A stretch of 64,000 nucleotides of DNA from contig CM075772.1 of assembly GCA_037974665.1 (NCBI GenBank), forward strand, positions 38,475,052 to 38,539,051, written 5' to 3'. The notes under the pieces were generated by a model. That model saw nothing but the letters and a program-made list of their open reading frames with translations. It was not told the DNA's origin and searched no databases. Positions 33,234 to 45,339 of this stretch are shown in pieces. Origin of the DNA: Ehretia macrophylla. Taxonomy: Eukaryota; Streptophyta; Magnoliopsida; Boraginales; Ehretiaceae. Made by a program: the position numbers and the translations under genes. How positions within the stretch are numbered: position 1 is the first letter of the stretch; each line of letters starts with the position of its first letter.

Positions 33234-36188
33234 ATGGTGGATCATGGTTTTGCTAGAAGGTTGAAATATAAGGAACTACCGATGTTTACTGACAATTTTA
33301 GTGAAGAAAACTTTGTTGGTATTTTCCAATTTGGCAAAGTGTACCGTGCAAAATTTCAGCGGGTTCTACCTCAAACAGATGATGTGATGGTGAAGATATG
33401 GGAAGTTCCAAAGCGTAATGAGTATTTCCAGGGAGTTAATTTAGCTGGAGTGATGGTTCGTTATTTGAATAACTAAAATCCTTGTGCTTCTAATTAGTAG
33501 GTATCCTTTATGGATCCTCAGTATCATACCAGTGATTGCTTATTTTGTGTATCCTTTTCAGTATGAATTTGTTCTACTTAAACATGAGAGACTGACAACA
33601 CACCCAGGGATGATAGATCTTCTTGGATTTTGCTGGGACGGTGAACATCTTGGTGCCCTTTATAATTTTAACCCACTGGATACCGTTCATAACCTGATCC
33701 CTAAGGGTACGCATAATTCTGTGCCCTATTTTATCCAATATGATGTACAATTACTTGTAAATACTCAATGATCTAGTAGTATCTGAATATCATGTCGAAT
33801 TGATTATTGATGCTAAGTTGTGTTTACTTATAGATAGCTTTACTTGGCTCCAAAGAATCAAGGTTGCCCTTGGATTTTCTCGCCTTCTTAAGTTTTTGCA
33901 TGCTGGAAATTCTGCATATAATCCATTCCTGGTTCGCAATATTGCTGCTGCTCATATTTTGGTCGATGAGGTTTGATTTGCGCCTTATCTCATGATTTCT
34001 TTTTGTAAGTTTGTCATTTTCTTTCATTTGTCGGAAGAGAGGAATGAAAGCTCATTGTTTCTCAAAGCAATATATAAACTTCAGTTATTTTTCATGCAGG
34101 AATACAATCCCAAATTACATGACTTTGGCATGATTACTGGTGGAATTTTCCCTGATAGAGTGATGTATGAATGTAATGGATGCTATGGCTACGTTGACCC
34201 AAATATTGGCTACTCAGGTATGTGAAATTGTCAACGGTAAGAAGTAGGTTTATGCTAGTATCCACGGTTTCCTTTCATTCCCATAATTCTTTTTTCTGTA
34301 AAAAAAAAAAAAAGTATAGAACATACGAGGGTTAAATATGTTTGTAAGTCCACCTATTAAATTACAAGTTTGGTCTGCAATGTCAAAGTTCAACATATAT
34401 TGACCGTCTATGGTCTATGAGGAGTTATTTTGTGGTTGGTGCTTAAAGCACAATTTTGTTGTCCTGTTGTTTATGTGAAACTACAGAGAGGTTAGCAGGA
34501 TTAAGATGTATGAAATTCCCCTCCCAATTGAGGTGTTTTTTTTTCTCGGAAGAGCCGAAGGCAACATGCTGGTGGGAGATTATTTGAGAAAAAGGACAGT
34601 GCTTTATGTGTACTACTGTTTTTGGGTTAGAAAGATGAAATATCTAGTCACTTAAAAATTACGTAGTGTTATGCTAAGATCATTTTTGGGAAACTTGTCA
34701 CTTTATGTTTTTGGACTAAAATGGGTTATAGCAAGAGCAATAAGGGAGATTTTATTTAGCTTGAGATATGTATAAGACTTAGAAGGAGGGGGAGATTGTA
34801 GGAGGCTGCTCTATTATGCCTCCTGCCAATTGTGTGGAAGGAGATAAACTTGAGAACCTGCAAATGAGGGCAAATTCCCTTCTAAGACAATGAAGGAACT
34901 TGAACTAAACTAAGGGATGGAAAGCATAGAGGAGAAAAACTTGTAAAATTATGGATAGTGGAAGAATCAACTTCTTAGAATTTCCAAGCCGACTGTTTCA
35001 GGCATTTTCTAGGCTGTGGCATCAGCAACTTTCTGTGCTAATGATATGCATGACTGATCTGTAGGTCTAGACATTATAATTGCTAGCAATTTAAGTCTGC
35101 CCTGTTACTTGTATTTCCTTCTTGATGCTGTTTTGAAGTGGGAAATAACTTTTGCAATGTAGAAGTTTCAGAAAGCTAACCTGGATACGAGTGTGGCAAA
35201 ATGCCTCGTTACAGGATATGTCAAATGACTGTAATTGGATCTTACATGGGTGAAGCAATGTTAAATGTGTTAGGTGCTGTACTGAACTGTAAGACGAGAT
35301 GAAGTCTGTTGATTTACATTTGTCAATTCCAAGTCATACCATACTGCTGCTCTACTCATCCAATCCACTTAGCTTGGACTATAAGCCATGTCATGGAGCC
35401 TGTTACTTATTGGTTAAATATCGGATTTCTATTCTTTTCTGTTTTCTGGGCGGGGAGTGGGGAGTGGGGCGTGGGGGTGGTTGTAGTGAGTTGCAAAGAT
35501 GTTTTGTAGGTATCTCTTTTGGAGTAATTCCTGGCAAATTGCTGAAGTTGTGGAATCAGGCACTTTTTGGCTATTATGTTAGCCTTGCCTTGCAGTTCTA
35601 AAGTTCATGAAAATGCCGTATTCACTAGGTATATCACTCATTATAACTGAAGTGATGGAAGTATCATCAGGGACAATAACTGTTGGTGTCCCTGATCCAA
35701 TTGATTTTCTCTTCATGATATGAGAGATGCTTCTTATGTTTTGAAGCAATAAGTCTTGAAATTATATCCTTATCGTTTCCTAATAGCTTTTTGGCATCTT
35801 TCTCACAGATAATTGGTCAGAGAAGTCGGATGTTTTTGCATTCGGAGTTGTATTGTTAAACCTAATAACCAAAAGAGTTGATACAGAAGAAGAAGAAGAT
35901 AGGCGCTCCAATGCTCCTCTCCTTTATTCTTGGGCCTGGGGTCTATTCGAATCTTGTGAATCAGAAAACAGCAACGGAAAGTTCACCCTTTCACTTGTGG
36001 ACCAAAATTTAACATTGGATCCTGATTTTTCTTTAACGGATGGACATGAAATTACAGATTTAGCAATGAAATGCATAAATAGAATTGCAGATGAACGTCC
36101 TACTATGAAGCAAGTTGTGAAGTCTTTGCTGAAACTGCAAGTGATCAAGAAACATGCTGAGTTTCTGGGATTGGCCTCCAAATTGTAA
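33234..36188 (+). CDS. Receptor-like cytoplasmic pseudokinase, 5 coding exons
   Basis: Exons 33234-33455, 33562-33706, 33834-33970, 34100-34217 and 35809-36188 join in frame through GT-AG junctions to 333 residues. Exons 2 and 3 match the paralog's lengths exactly (145 and 137 bases). Kinase landmarks: GIFQFGKVY, VMVKIW lysine, DFG in LHDFGMITGG, GYVDP, SDVFAFG, and a C-terminal KKHAEFLGLA shared with the paralog. HRD is replaced by VRN and the catalytic-loop Lys and Asn are absent. The acidic residues where the paralog has NEARLV have become NLAGVM, so the helix-C Glu may also be lost. Activity is therefore unlikely. A short EEEED stretch lies before helix G. ZRK-type adaptor function is possible but unproven. 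Intron 4 is 1.59 kb versus 405 bases in the paralog. Confidence 0.85.
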
Positions 36189-37082
36189 GCTGGTGTTGAT
36201 GGTTAGTACCGTGTTTCAGCTCTGTTTGTTATTTAATCTTTACCTTTTAGCTATGAAGTTCTGAAGGTTCAGCTACGATATTACCGGAACTACAGCTGGT
36301 ATATGTGCAGTCTTTCATAATGTGAAAAGTCTTCAAAATGTCTTGGATGTTTAACATCTAGGACACAGCCCATGGGGCCCACATTGACGTGTGTTTTCAT
36401 GTGCCAAAGAGAAATTGTGGGTCCCATAAACGTTTTGAAAACTCTCCCTTTATAATGTTATGGAACTCTAGCATTAGAAGCATATTGAACCAAGAGTAGT
36501 AGTTTTAGAAACTAGTGCTTTGAGACTTTATTTATGTCATCATTTTAAAATATTGTAATACTATTTAAATTTCAGTACAAATTCTTATTTATTTTCTGTA
36601 AATCTGGCATTGGATGTATTTAGCACTAATGGTGTTAAGTGGACATTGGATGATTTAGATATTTGATAAGGTCTTTTGGGACTTTATTTACTATTCCAAT
36701 TTTATGAGAAAGATTCAATCGGAAAGGAAACAATCTAACCTAGCAAATTTGGCAACATAATTAGAAGAATAATTTGTTTTTATCTTTTTTTTTTTTTCTA
36801 AGTAAGCAAGTATTTTTATTAAGTTCAACAATTCAATACACAGACTTATAACATCTTTACACAAATGAAATCCAAAACTCATATCTTCTATTTTTCACTT
36901 TCTACAGATAATTCTATTCAAAGAACTACTCCTGAACCAACTTGAATCTTAAGCTGGACACTATTGATAATTTTGCCAAACAATTGCTCCTCTCTAAGGT
37001 AGTTTCGCATGTCCAATCTATTGGTTGTTCTAATCAAATTGATGCTAAAACTAGTGGGATCAAGAGAGCGACCATGTTTTTA
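36189..37082. other. 3' flank; possible reverse-oriented retroposon tail
   Basis: The pseudokinase 3' UTR presumably ends in the first few hundred bases. From 36787 a T-run is followed by 'aagtatttttattaagttca' and 'acacagacttataacatc', which looks like the reverse complement of a polyadenylated 3' end and could be a retroposon tail or an antisense transcript end. A 96-codon frame at 36942-37232 crosses the next MITE boundary and is not credible. Confidence 0.35.
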
Positions 37083-37631
37083 GACTGTCTCCAACAGCCT
37101 CGTCAAAAGCACTTCTTCGCCACTTTGACGAGGCTGATGGCCAAAACACAGCTCCAACAGCCTCGTTATTCCACTCGCCATTCAAGAGAGCTCGTTAGTT
37201 TGCCTTTTTTGCTTGCTAGATTCATTGAGTGAGCAACCTCGCCAAACGATTTTTTATTGCTTTTGTGTTGTTGATGTGGAATAAAAATAATTATGAATGA
37301 ACGAACGAGAATGGTAAAAAAAAATGAACAAAGAGGGATGGATATGGAGGAAGAGGAAATGGCTGACCAGAAAGAGCCAGATGATGCTGAATGAAATTAG
37401 GGTTGGAAGGGAAAGACCTTATATACTAATATGATTCTTAAATTGTTGGTGAGAGATAAAAAAAAATAAAAAAATTGAAAAACAATAAATTTAATAGTAA
37501 AATATTAATATCTTAGTTAAAATAGGGAGTGTTGTTGGAGTAAAATAGAAATAGGGAGCTCCTAAAATAAGGAGAAATTATTTTAGCTCCCTATTATAGT
37601 AAAAAATATAAGGAGACTGTTGGAGATAGTC
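37083..37631. mobile_element. PIF/Harbinger-type MITE
   Basis: GACTGTCTCCAACAGCCTCG at the left and GACTATCTCCAACAGTCTCC (reverse complement of the right end) form TIRs, with TTA at 37080-37082 and 37632-37634. 549 bases, no transposase. 'ctccaacag' and 'gagctcc' words repeat inside. Confidence 0.85.
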
Positions 37632-37634
37632 TTA

Positions 37635-39266
37635 AAGAGTATTCATGCAGGTTCAGGACTTGTATGGGACAGAGAAATGGTGGTGGTCGTATCGATATTG
37701 TTGTAGTTGTGGTGGTGGAGGTGGAAGGAGGAGGTGAAAATAGAAGGAAAATGTAAATTAAAAAATGTCTCCTATGTTATTATTAATTTGTTGAAATGAA
37801 TTTCTAGACTCACGGATTTATCGACATCAAGTTCGTCTTGTTTTACAATGACTAATAAGGGGCAGTTTGTCCAAGAAGAATCTATTTCTTCGAACATATA
37901 GGAAAAAAATTGCATTATAAGTGCGTACAACTAAATACTAATGGACAAATAACAAAAGTAGATAGTGTGTAACATTTGATTAAATACAAGGAAAGTTTTA
38001 ATAATTCTCCTGATACAAGGAATATGTTTGCATATTAAGCATATTATATGAGGGGTTTACGCATTTTACCCCCTTAATTAATCATGAGTGTTTGAAATTT
38101 ATTTCAAAATTCGAATACATAGAAAAACGATATATGTAATTTGCTTGGATTTTCAACCAAAATAATTTGATGGTACGGACTACAAAATAGTTTAATGGCC
38201 CTTAAATTTTTGGAACTTTTTCTAAAATATTTTAAGTCGTTCTCTAATTCAAGCTCATCTAATCCCATGTTTGGAAAATGATTATTAGAAAAATTTACGT
38301 TTTTCAAAAAATAAGGAGCATCATAGGTTTTAATGCATCTGCAGCCTGAATGCTACATTGATTTTTAGGGGCCAAACAAATTGTTGTGTCGCTAACCAGG
38401 GGCGAATTATGAATTTTTGTCAGTTGGGGCTAAATGACATAATATTTTTAACTAAATGAGTAATTTTTTTTTCAGTAAAAATTTATTAATTTTTTTAAAA
38501 AACTAAAAATACATAGATATTTAAATTTTTTTATAAAAATACATAAAGTTTTTAATTTTTTTTAGAACAGTAGGACTGCAGTCCCCGTTTTTTCCCACAT
38601 GCAGTCACCCCTGTCGCTAACACACACATGTAAAAGTGGCTATTTTGCCTCATATTCCCAAAACTTTTCAACTCCCTGTTTTTTGGAATATAGAGTCAAA
38701 CCTTACCCCATCTATAAAGATTCATTTTATTTTTTGTCAAAATAAAGTAGTGACTAATTACAAAATGGTAATAAAAAATGAAAGATCATTAGTTGATAAT
38801 TTTGATTTAGACCCCTTACACTTTTAGTAAAAGGCCAGGTAATGACAATGGTGAAAATCTAATGCAATATAAATCACCCTTTTAAAAAAAAGTTAATGAC
38901 AAAATTTTCAAATATCAGTCATAAAGAAACGCATGTATCAAACATGCCTGCAACCTTATTTACCTCTTGGCAAAAAAATAAAATAAAATAAAATATAAAA
39001 CTTACAAACTCTTTTACCTTACTATGCCTCATTTTTCTTTTTTTTTTTTCCTTTCCTATTTTTTCTTTGATGTTCTTCTTATTATTCTTTTCTCCCTATA
39101 TCTCGTTGTCATGCATAATTAAATTGGTGATTTATATTGCATTAGATTTTCACCATTGTGAGAAAAGTCTCCTGTCTTTTGCCAAAAGTGCACAATGTCC
39201 TCTATATTTTAAAACGTAGCTAATTACTCCATATATTTTATAAAAGTAACTGAATACCCACTTCCG

Positions 39267-39271
<5 letters not shown>
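37635..39271. other. Intergenic; nothing recognised
   Basis: AT-rich. 39030-39170 duplicates 27750-27890. Short open frames at 38104-38307 and 38636-38827 lack any recognisable motif. Confidence 0.4.

Positions 39272-39340
<69 letters not shown>
39272..39340. repeat. (TA)n microsatellite
   Basis: An uninterrupted TA run of about 34 units. Confidence 0.95.
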
Positions 39341-39349
<9 letters not shown>

Positions 39350-41914
39350 GGTGATTAGTTTTAGGTCATATAATGAATTCTATGGTTTTTCGAGTGAGAT
39401 TATGTTATTAGTTTGGGGCGTGCTTGTTTGTAATATTGGCATTAAAAATGTGCTGATGTGAAGCTGGTAAGTGCTAAGATTGGCTATGGATGTGCTTATT
39501 TTGAAGGCCAAATTGCATATTCCCGCCATCAAGTTTGATTGGTCAGATTAAATCGAGGATGAAAGTCGAAAAGTGCATATGAACGTCCAAGGTCGATGGT
39601 GAAATTTATAAAAACTTAAAAATTTGTGAAGGTGTCAAGAGTTTGCAATAAAATTACATGACCATGTTTCGTTGTGAAAAGAAGAGAGAGACAACGTTAA
39701 CAATAGAACACAAAGAGAGAAAAATATATATAGATAGACAAATAGTAATTTATATTAATTTTTTGGTGCAACTTTCATGATGCAAAGTGTTTTACTTATT
39801 GCAAAATTTAATGACGTAACCATAGTTGGGCCATCCACTTTCCAAAAAAAGCGTTAAAAAATTTATATATTTTTAATTAAAATAACTAATTAGACCCCAT
39901 TAAAAAAAAAGAAGTTTAATCATATAGTTAAAAAATAATAAGTTGAGCCCCTATGGATTCAATCTAGTACTATTTTGAGAGAGATTATGATTATGAATCA
40001 GAGTAGCTAGGTCAATATCTATCTTAATAATTTCATAGTAGTTTTGAGTCTCAAAGATTTTTGTGTGGCTGAAAACTGAATAGTCGCTGAACACCTTAAA
40101 ATTGCTCAAAATCATTAATCTTTTAGAATAAAGTATACAAAAATTACATTTCATTAATAAATATTCAATTTAACAGTTCCTAATAGAAAATATTTTATTG
40201 AGTTCTGAAGGTTTAGAAGGCTTTGATTATTAGTTCTAATTTCATGATTTTTGAGGTAAATAAGATTTACCCTTCTTTCGTACTCCTTTATTGATCAACA
40301 AATTTTGTTCCACACTTCGTTTCTTTTACCTCTCATTATTGATTATGAAGCAATTCATTTACTGTGTGGGCTAATGTTAGTATAGAAGCAATAACATACC
40401 ATGTTACTCAACCCGTACGTGGATCATAAGTGATGTAAAATTGAAGCCTTACTTTCCTTGTCTCACAATTGAAAGATGATATTTATCTATTTTCATTTCT
40501 TATTTCTTAATTTTTTTGGTTCGAAGTGAAGCTTTATTTATTTTTATTTAATTTAAGTTATTTTACAATCATAAAAGTTATTATACATGAAATTTAAATT
40601 CAAGATCTCTTACATTTAAAGCCATAAATATATCCTTCGACTAGACCAACCGGCTAGTGGTAAGGGAACCCTTACTTTAAGTTCGTTGTCTCACAACTGA
40701 AGCCTGATAACTATCGAGGTCGTAGCTCATCTCATCTGCAATCCTGTCTTAGTTGTTCTTTTAATGACCATGCCAACCACCGAAATAGCTGTTCTTTTGC
40801 AATTTAGTTCCTGTAGTTGTCTTGATGATCACGCCAGAAGTCGTCGTTTCTGCAATTTTTCGTCAGTCGTCGTCTTCCTTCTTAATAACCACTACGATGA
40901 CGGACTGCAACTTTTGTTGCCCCTTTTCTTAATAACTATGTACGACGATGAACAACGATGGGGATGGGGATGCTATCTAGCTCCAACGATGTTGCCCTGT
41001 TCCACTCTCTCTCATGGCTGTGGAAAGGTAATATTACTATTTTAAGTTATTCATCAGATTTCCTAAACTATCTATTCTTTGAATATATATATAGTATTTA
41101 ATAATAAATAAAAAAACTAAAACAAAAAAAATCGATATGGGTTTTTTCCTCTTATTAATTTCAATCATATTTCCATTGATTGTTATTTTTCCTAAGCTAA
41201 GTTTCTTTCTTGTTTATGTTTCTTCTTCGTCTTCTTTTTTTTCTTTTCTCCAACTCTCCTTTTTCTAGTCGTAATCTCTTAGTGAACTCCAACCTGTCTT
41301 ACCTCACAGATCCAACTCTCCTTTTTCCAGTCATAATCTCTTTTTTGTAAAAACAATTAAGGCAAAGTTTATCAACAATGATAAGCGAAGTTTGATAGTT
41401 TGCAGTGAGGCTGTCTAAACTGTCATGCCAATTAGTTCGTGAAATTTCCTTACAATTGTTTATATTGTTAATACTAATATGACATGTGGGTAAAGATGAA
41501 TTTCAAACTTGTATACCCCATATAAGTAAAGGAGTAGGAAAACATCATCTGGAAATTAGCATAAAATTTTGACAATATATTTCTTGAACAGTGAAAGGAA
41601 CCATTACACCAATTCATTTTGACACAAAAAAAAAAAAAAAAAAAACTCAGTACAATAGCTTTGCCTACTACCTAATCTTGAGACAACAGTGTTAAGCCGG
41701 ACTCCTACGTAGAATAATACTCTATACAATGCTTTGCTTATCGTGTAACACTACTCCAGTCTCCACGGATTGGACTTCTATCAAGAGTCCGGCTAGATTG
41801 TGTACATCTTCTAGACCTGTTCTATATAATGAATGCAAGAGCACGAAAGCTTTTCATCCGCAAATACGTTTACTTTGAATGGCGATAAACAAGTGTACAT
41901 ACAATGAGGAGTCA
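39341..41914. other. Intergenic downstream of the kinase gene
   Basis: No supported gene. A 93-codon frame at 40764-41045 is the least AT-rich part ('ccaccgaaatagctgttc', repeated 'gtcgtcgt') but looks like degenerate repeat. 41269-41340 contains a direct repeat around 'ccaactctcctttttc'. An A-run at 41626-41645 could mark a retroposon insertion. Confidence 0.4.
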
Positions 41915-44672
41915 TCAATTCAATGCTTCTAGGATGGAGATTACTTCCTCGATTGTTGGACGTTTATCTGGTTCATCTTCCGTGCATTTTATACCCAGTT
42001 CTGTAATTGTAGTGGCAACATCGTCACTACATGCATCTCTATAGGACCAGTGTCTAACATGTCCTTTTGCGTGTTTTTCAATTCTTGCCCGTGCGGAGAT
42101 GTGGATGTCCGGTGTCCTTTTGTTGCTCATATACGCCTGCACCTGTTTTTTCAAATTCGTCCTACCCACACCGCCAATTGATCCAGGAACTAAACCCACA
42201 TCAGAATCCTTCATAAACATCTCCAAAAGGATCACACCAAAACTGAAAGTATCTGATTTAAGACTTGACTTCCCTGTTATCAATTTAATCGTTAGCAATA
42301 GACTTAGAGGATATGATTCATCGTATTAAGCTAAAATCTATATTATTTACCGTGGCGGGACACTTCTGGTGCAGTATATGACTTGTTGATGGTTGGGATA
42401 TCTTTCCCTTCATTCTTTGCCGAGCCGAAGTCTATGAGCTTTATGTTATATTCCTACATTTAACAATATATTAGATAGTGAAATATAATAGGATTTTATC
42501 TATTTATATATATTTATCAATAGATCTGCTATTGTGAGTAGATTAATCACTTACGTTATCCATTAAAATATTCTCCGGCTTAAAATCTCCAATCACATAG
42601 GTTTTTTTACCAAGAGCTTCAAGAGCTGAAGCTGTTTGCTTGAATATCTTCAATGCATTTTTCCACGACAGCCCTTAAAATAGAAGTAAGAAACACAAAG
42701 TTAGTTCAAATATGCCGGCATGAAGTTTAATAAGATAAAAACTCAACACAAAAACATCAAATACAAGCACAACATTATATGTGTTTTTGCATGAAATAAT
42801 GCTTATTTATTTCTATCTTGTAAGACATCTATTTACACAAAATAATGATTTCAAGCAAGTTGCATGGTACCTTGAATTTCGTTCCTGAGTGTCATAGGCA
42901 AGAAATCCAAAACCAAGCAATAAAATATGGATGTCTCGCCGTATCCAATAAGTGTCACGATGTGAGGGTGAATTACTTGACGTAAAACTTTTATCTCATT
43001 CTGTTGAATGAAAAATTACAAAAAAATAAATAAAATGAATCAATATAACTGATATAATGTAATTAGCTAATTTAAATACTAGCTAGATAACATAGCAATC
43101 CTTACATTCCAAAAGGCTTGGTACATTTTAGGGTATGCTTTCACTGCTACAACTTTATCATCTATTGCCCCTTCAAAAACAATACCGTATGAGCCTTTAT
43201 CAATTTCTTTGGAAAAATTATTTGTCATCTCTGTCAACTTCTCATAGTTGAACACTTTGGGTTCCTGTATGCATTAAACCAAGGAAAACGAGATTAGAAA
43301 TGCAGATCAATATTGTTTTAGCCAAAAAACTAACAATAATCCAAAAGGGTCTTAGAGCCCAAAAAAAAAAAAAAAAAAGAAGAGATTTTCATAGGAAAAA
43401 AAAAAAGAAAATTAGAAATGCAGATCAATATTGTTTTAGCCTAAAAATAACAATAATCCAAAAGGGTCTTAGAGCAAAAAATAAATAAATAAATAAAGAG
43501 ATTTTCATAAAATAAAAAAAAAGAAAATTGGATTTTCAGCAAGAAAAAAATAAGGATGTGCAACCCCCCCGCCACCACCCCCCCCCCCCCCCCTCCCTCT
43601 CCCAAAGCACCACCACTCCACTTCCCAAAACACCCCACCAGCCCCACCACTCATCACCACCACCCCGCTGGCATCACCAAACACCACCCATCACCATACC
43701 GCCATCACCACCACCCCCCAACCCCACGAACATCACCAGCAGCCGCCATCACGAAACACCTCCACCATGCGGCCATTACCACCACAAAAAGTCAAAAACG
43801 AAAAGTCACACACACATATCGAGAACACACACACGCAAGAAACACGCGTGATTTGGGGGTTGGGGTCTCTGAGGCGCGCAATATTCTCATGGAGAAGCAG
43901 TTTCCTACTGCAGAAACTTCTTTAAAAAAGATTTTCCATCTTTTTTCTACTGCCATGGCAACAGGATCAAGATTCTTTCCAGATCCTAACATGGTAGGTG
44001 GCCTAAATGAAGCTAGATAGGTTGCTTTCATCAAGTGCAGACTCATGTTCTTCAACAGATGGGGCTTCTATGACTACTTTGAATGCTAAATTTTCAGAGT
44101 TTTCCGAACAAGATGTGGCCAAGGAATATCATATTCATTCATTTGTTTAATTTGCAGGAAGCCACATTCCTGTAAACTTTCTTGAAACCATTCCTGATGT
44201 AAACAAGGCTCAAGTGCCTGAACCATCTTCAACTCTTTCTTTATCAAACACTTCAAGATTTCCAAACTTGGGCCTGTTCTTGCAGGAACCTTCCATTTTA
44301 GAGATATTCCATGTGGCAGGATTTGGGGGTGGTGGCAGTGGTTTTGGGTGTAGGGTAGGGTGGCGGGAAAATGATACCATACCCAAATAAGGGTATTTTG
44401 GTCAAGTAAACAATTTTTTTAAATTAATAATTATTCGTCAATTCACAAATAGCACAAGCGGAGCACAAATATCGTTAAAGTAGACGAATTTTTTAATAAA
44501 ATGGATATTATGTACTATTTTATCAAAATACAGAGGAAAAACATGCAAACCATAAAGAGTAAACGTTCACTTCACATACTATATAAAAAAATTGTTTAGA
44601 ATTGATTACCACCTCAAAGTAGTAGGAACTTGAAGCGGTCTTGGAGTTTTTTTTATTGCATCTCTTTGATAT
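41915..44672 (-). CDS. Kinase-like gene, IGD catalytic loop, start codon changed
   Basis: Minus-strand exons 44672-44613, 43264-43106, 43000-42871, 42673-42555, 42453-42351 and 42273-41915 join in frame (GT-AG) to about 309 codons without a stop. One kinase domain: DKGSYGIVFEG loop (first Gly replaced), VAVKAY lysine, NEIKVLRQ helix C with Glu, IGDFKPENIL catalytic loop (Asp, Lys and Asn kept, His-Arg lost, hence non-RD), IDFGSAK, TAPEV, SDTFSFGV and a usual subdomain XI ending. Core catalytic residues suggest it could be active. Non-RD RLK/Pelle kinases are often linked to immunity. Exon 1 is taken from two other copies, where it starts with ATG; here that codon is ATA (44670-44672) and no in-frame ATG lies upstream before a stop. 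It may be silent, use a non-AUG start, or have another first exon. Intron 1 is filled with foreign sequence. Confidence 0.7.
43297..43530. repeat. 118-base tandem duplication in kinase intron 1
   Basis: 'gaaatgcagatcaatattgt' starts at 43297 and again at 43415, each unit continuing through 'caataatccaaaagggtctt', an A-rich run and 'gagattttcata'. Two units, slightly diverged. Confidence 0.85.
43556..43800 (+). repeat. C/CA-rich low-complexity tract (CCACCA-type)
   Basis: A run of about 17 C at 43578-43594 is followed by imperfect CCACCACC and CATCACCA repeats to about 43800. Both plus-strand frames are proline/histidine-rich purely from composition. It mirrors the G-run tract in the Harbinger element (13.8 kb) and lies in kinase intron 1. 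Confidence 0.7.
43855..44330 (+). pseudogene. Captured gene fragment of unknown family
   Basis: The plus strand reads exon-like: EKQFPTAETSLKKIFHLFST, then SRFFPDPNMVGGLNEA. One frame over it continues LLSSSADSCSSTDGASMTTL, NAKFSEFSEQDVAKEYHIHS, then, past an in-frame TAA and an acceptor-like TTTGCAG, GSHIPVNFLETIPD and SLSNTSRFPNLGLFLQEPS. Codon character is much better than in the neighbourhood, but a frameshift near 44018 and the stop break it. The right edge near 44390 coincides with where the sequence stops matching 12.77 kb. I suspect a transcription-factor-like source gene carried in by a transposon, but cannot name it. Confidence 0.45.
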
Positions 44673-44920
44673 TTTTACAGTACTCTTGGTAGACTCGTGA
44701 AAAAAAATGGCTGAAGAGTTCGCTGATTTCAAACCTTAATTTATATTGCAATTTTGTAATAAATAAGCCCATGAATGTAATTACTCAAGCCCAAAAAAAA
44801 GTCAATCCTAAAAAACTAGTTTATTAGGTGGGATAATTTCTTGTACTTAAGAAGCACCTCTTATGAGAGTGAGATTCTGATGTGAGATTATTACAAATTC
44901 GGTTTCACTTTTGATAGTAA
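44398..44920. repeat. Kinase 5' region, copy of 12773-13297
   Basis: It follows 12773-13297 closely, including 'aacatgcaaaccataaag', 'gtaaacgttcacttcacata', exon 1 and 'acttttgatagtaa'. Similarity ends at 44920, exactly at a Helitron terminus; the 13.3-kb copy continues with T, so the insertion was between A and T. Confidence 0.85.
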
Positions 44921-45330
44921 CTAGTCTTATACTCGTACGATGCACAGGTGTGATGTAAATTATTTAAAACATGAAACATACAATTAATTAATTAATTTTT
45001 TTAATTATATTATTAAGAGACTATAATGTATAGGTACTCTAAATACTATGTCATTACCAAAAAAAAACAAATATGAGCAACTATTTAAAAAAAAAATCTG
45101 ACAGTAAGCAATATTTTACATATATCAAGTTTTCAAAAGATACATGTATGTATCTCCTTTCCTCAAGTTGTTGTATCCTAAGTTTTTTTTTTTCAATGTT
45201 TTTTTCAAATAGAGATAAATGAGTTTAAATGAAGATAAGATTGAGTACTCCTAAAATACATAGAATATAAACTTAAGATATAATCATAATCTAATTTAAT
45301 AAATCAAGATTTTAGTTGAAAGTCATTTAA
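44921..45330 (-). mobile_element. Helitron 3' terminus (minus strand)
   Basis: Read on the minus strand the element ends in an imperfect hairpin (44932-44948), then ATAAGACTAG and host T. This is the CTRR-T Helitron end. The subterminal sequence to about 45180 is homologous to 52416-52690. The 5' end was not located; the element may run much further right, through the minisatellites. Confidence 0.65.
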
Positions 45331-45339
45331 GCAAGGTCC

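Noticed and set aside
35299-35601. 100-codon frame in the plus-strand pseudokinase region
   Set aside because: Lies in intron 4; G-rich patch and chance opening, not matched in the paralog's intron.
40764-41045. 93-codon frame, Leu/Cys-rich
   Set aside because: Contains repeated GTCGTCGT words, no recognisable domain, no partner exons.
43528-44020. Pro/His-rich frames of 107-154 codons suggesting an extensin-like protein
   Set aside because: Driven by CCACCA low-complexity DNA; two overlapping frames are equally proline-rich and no signal peptide or extensin SPPPP pattern is seen.
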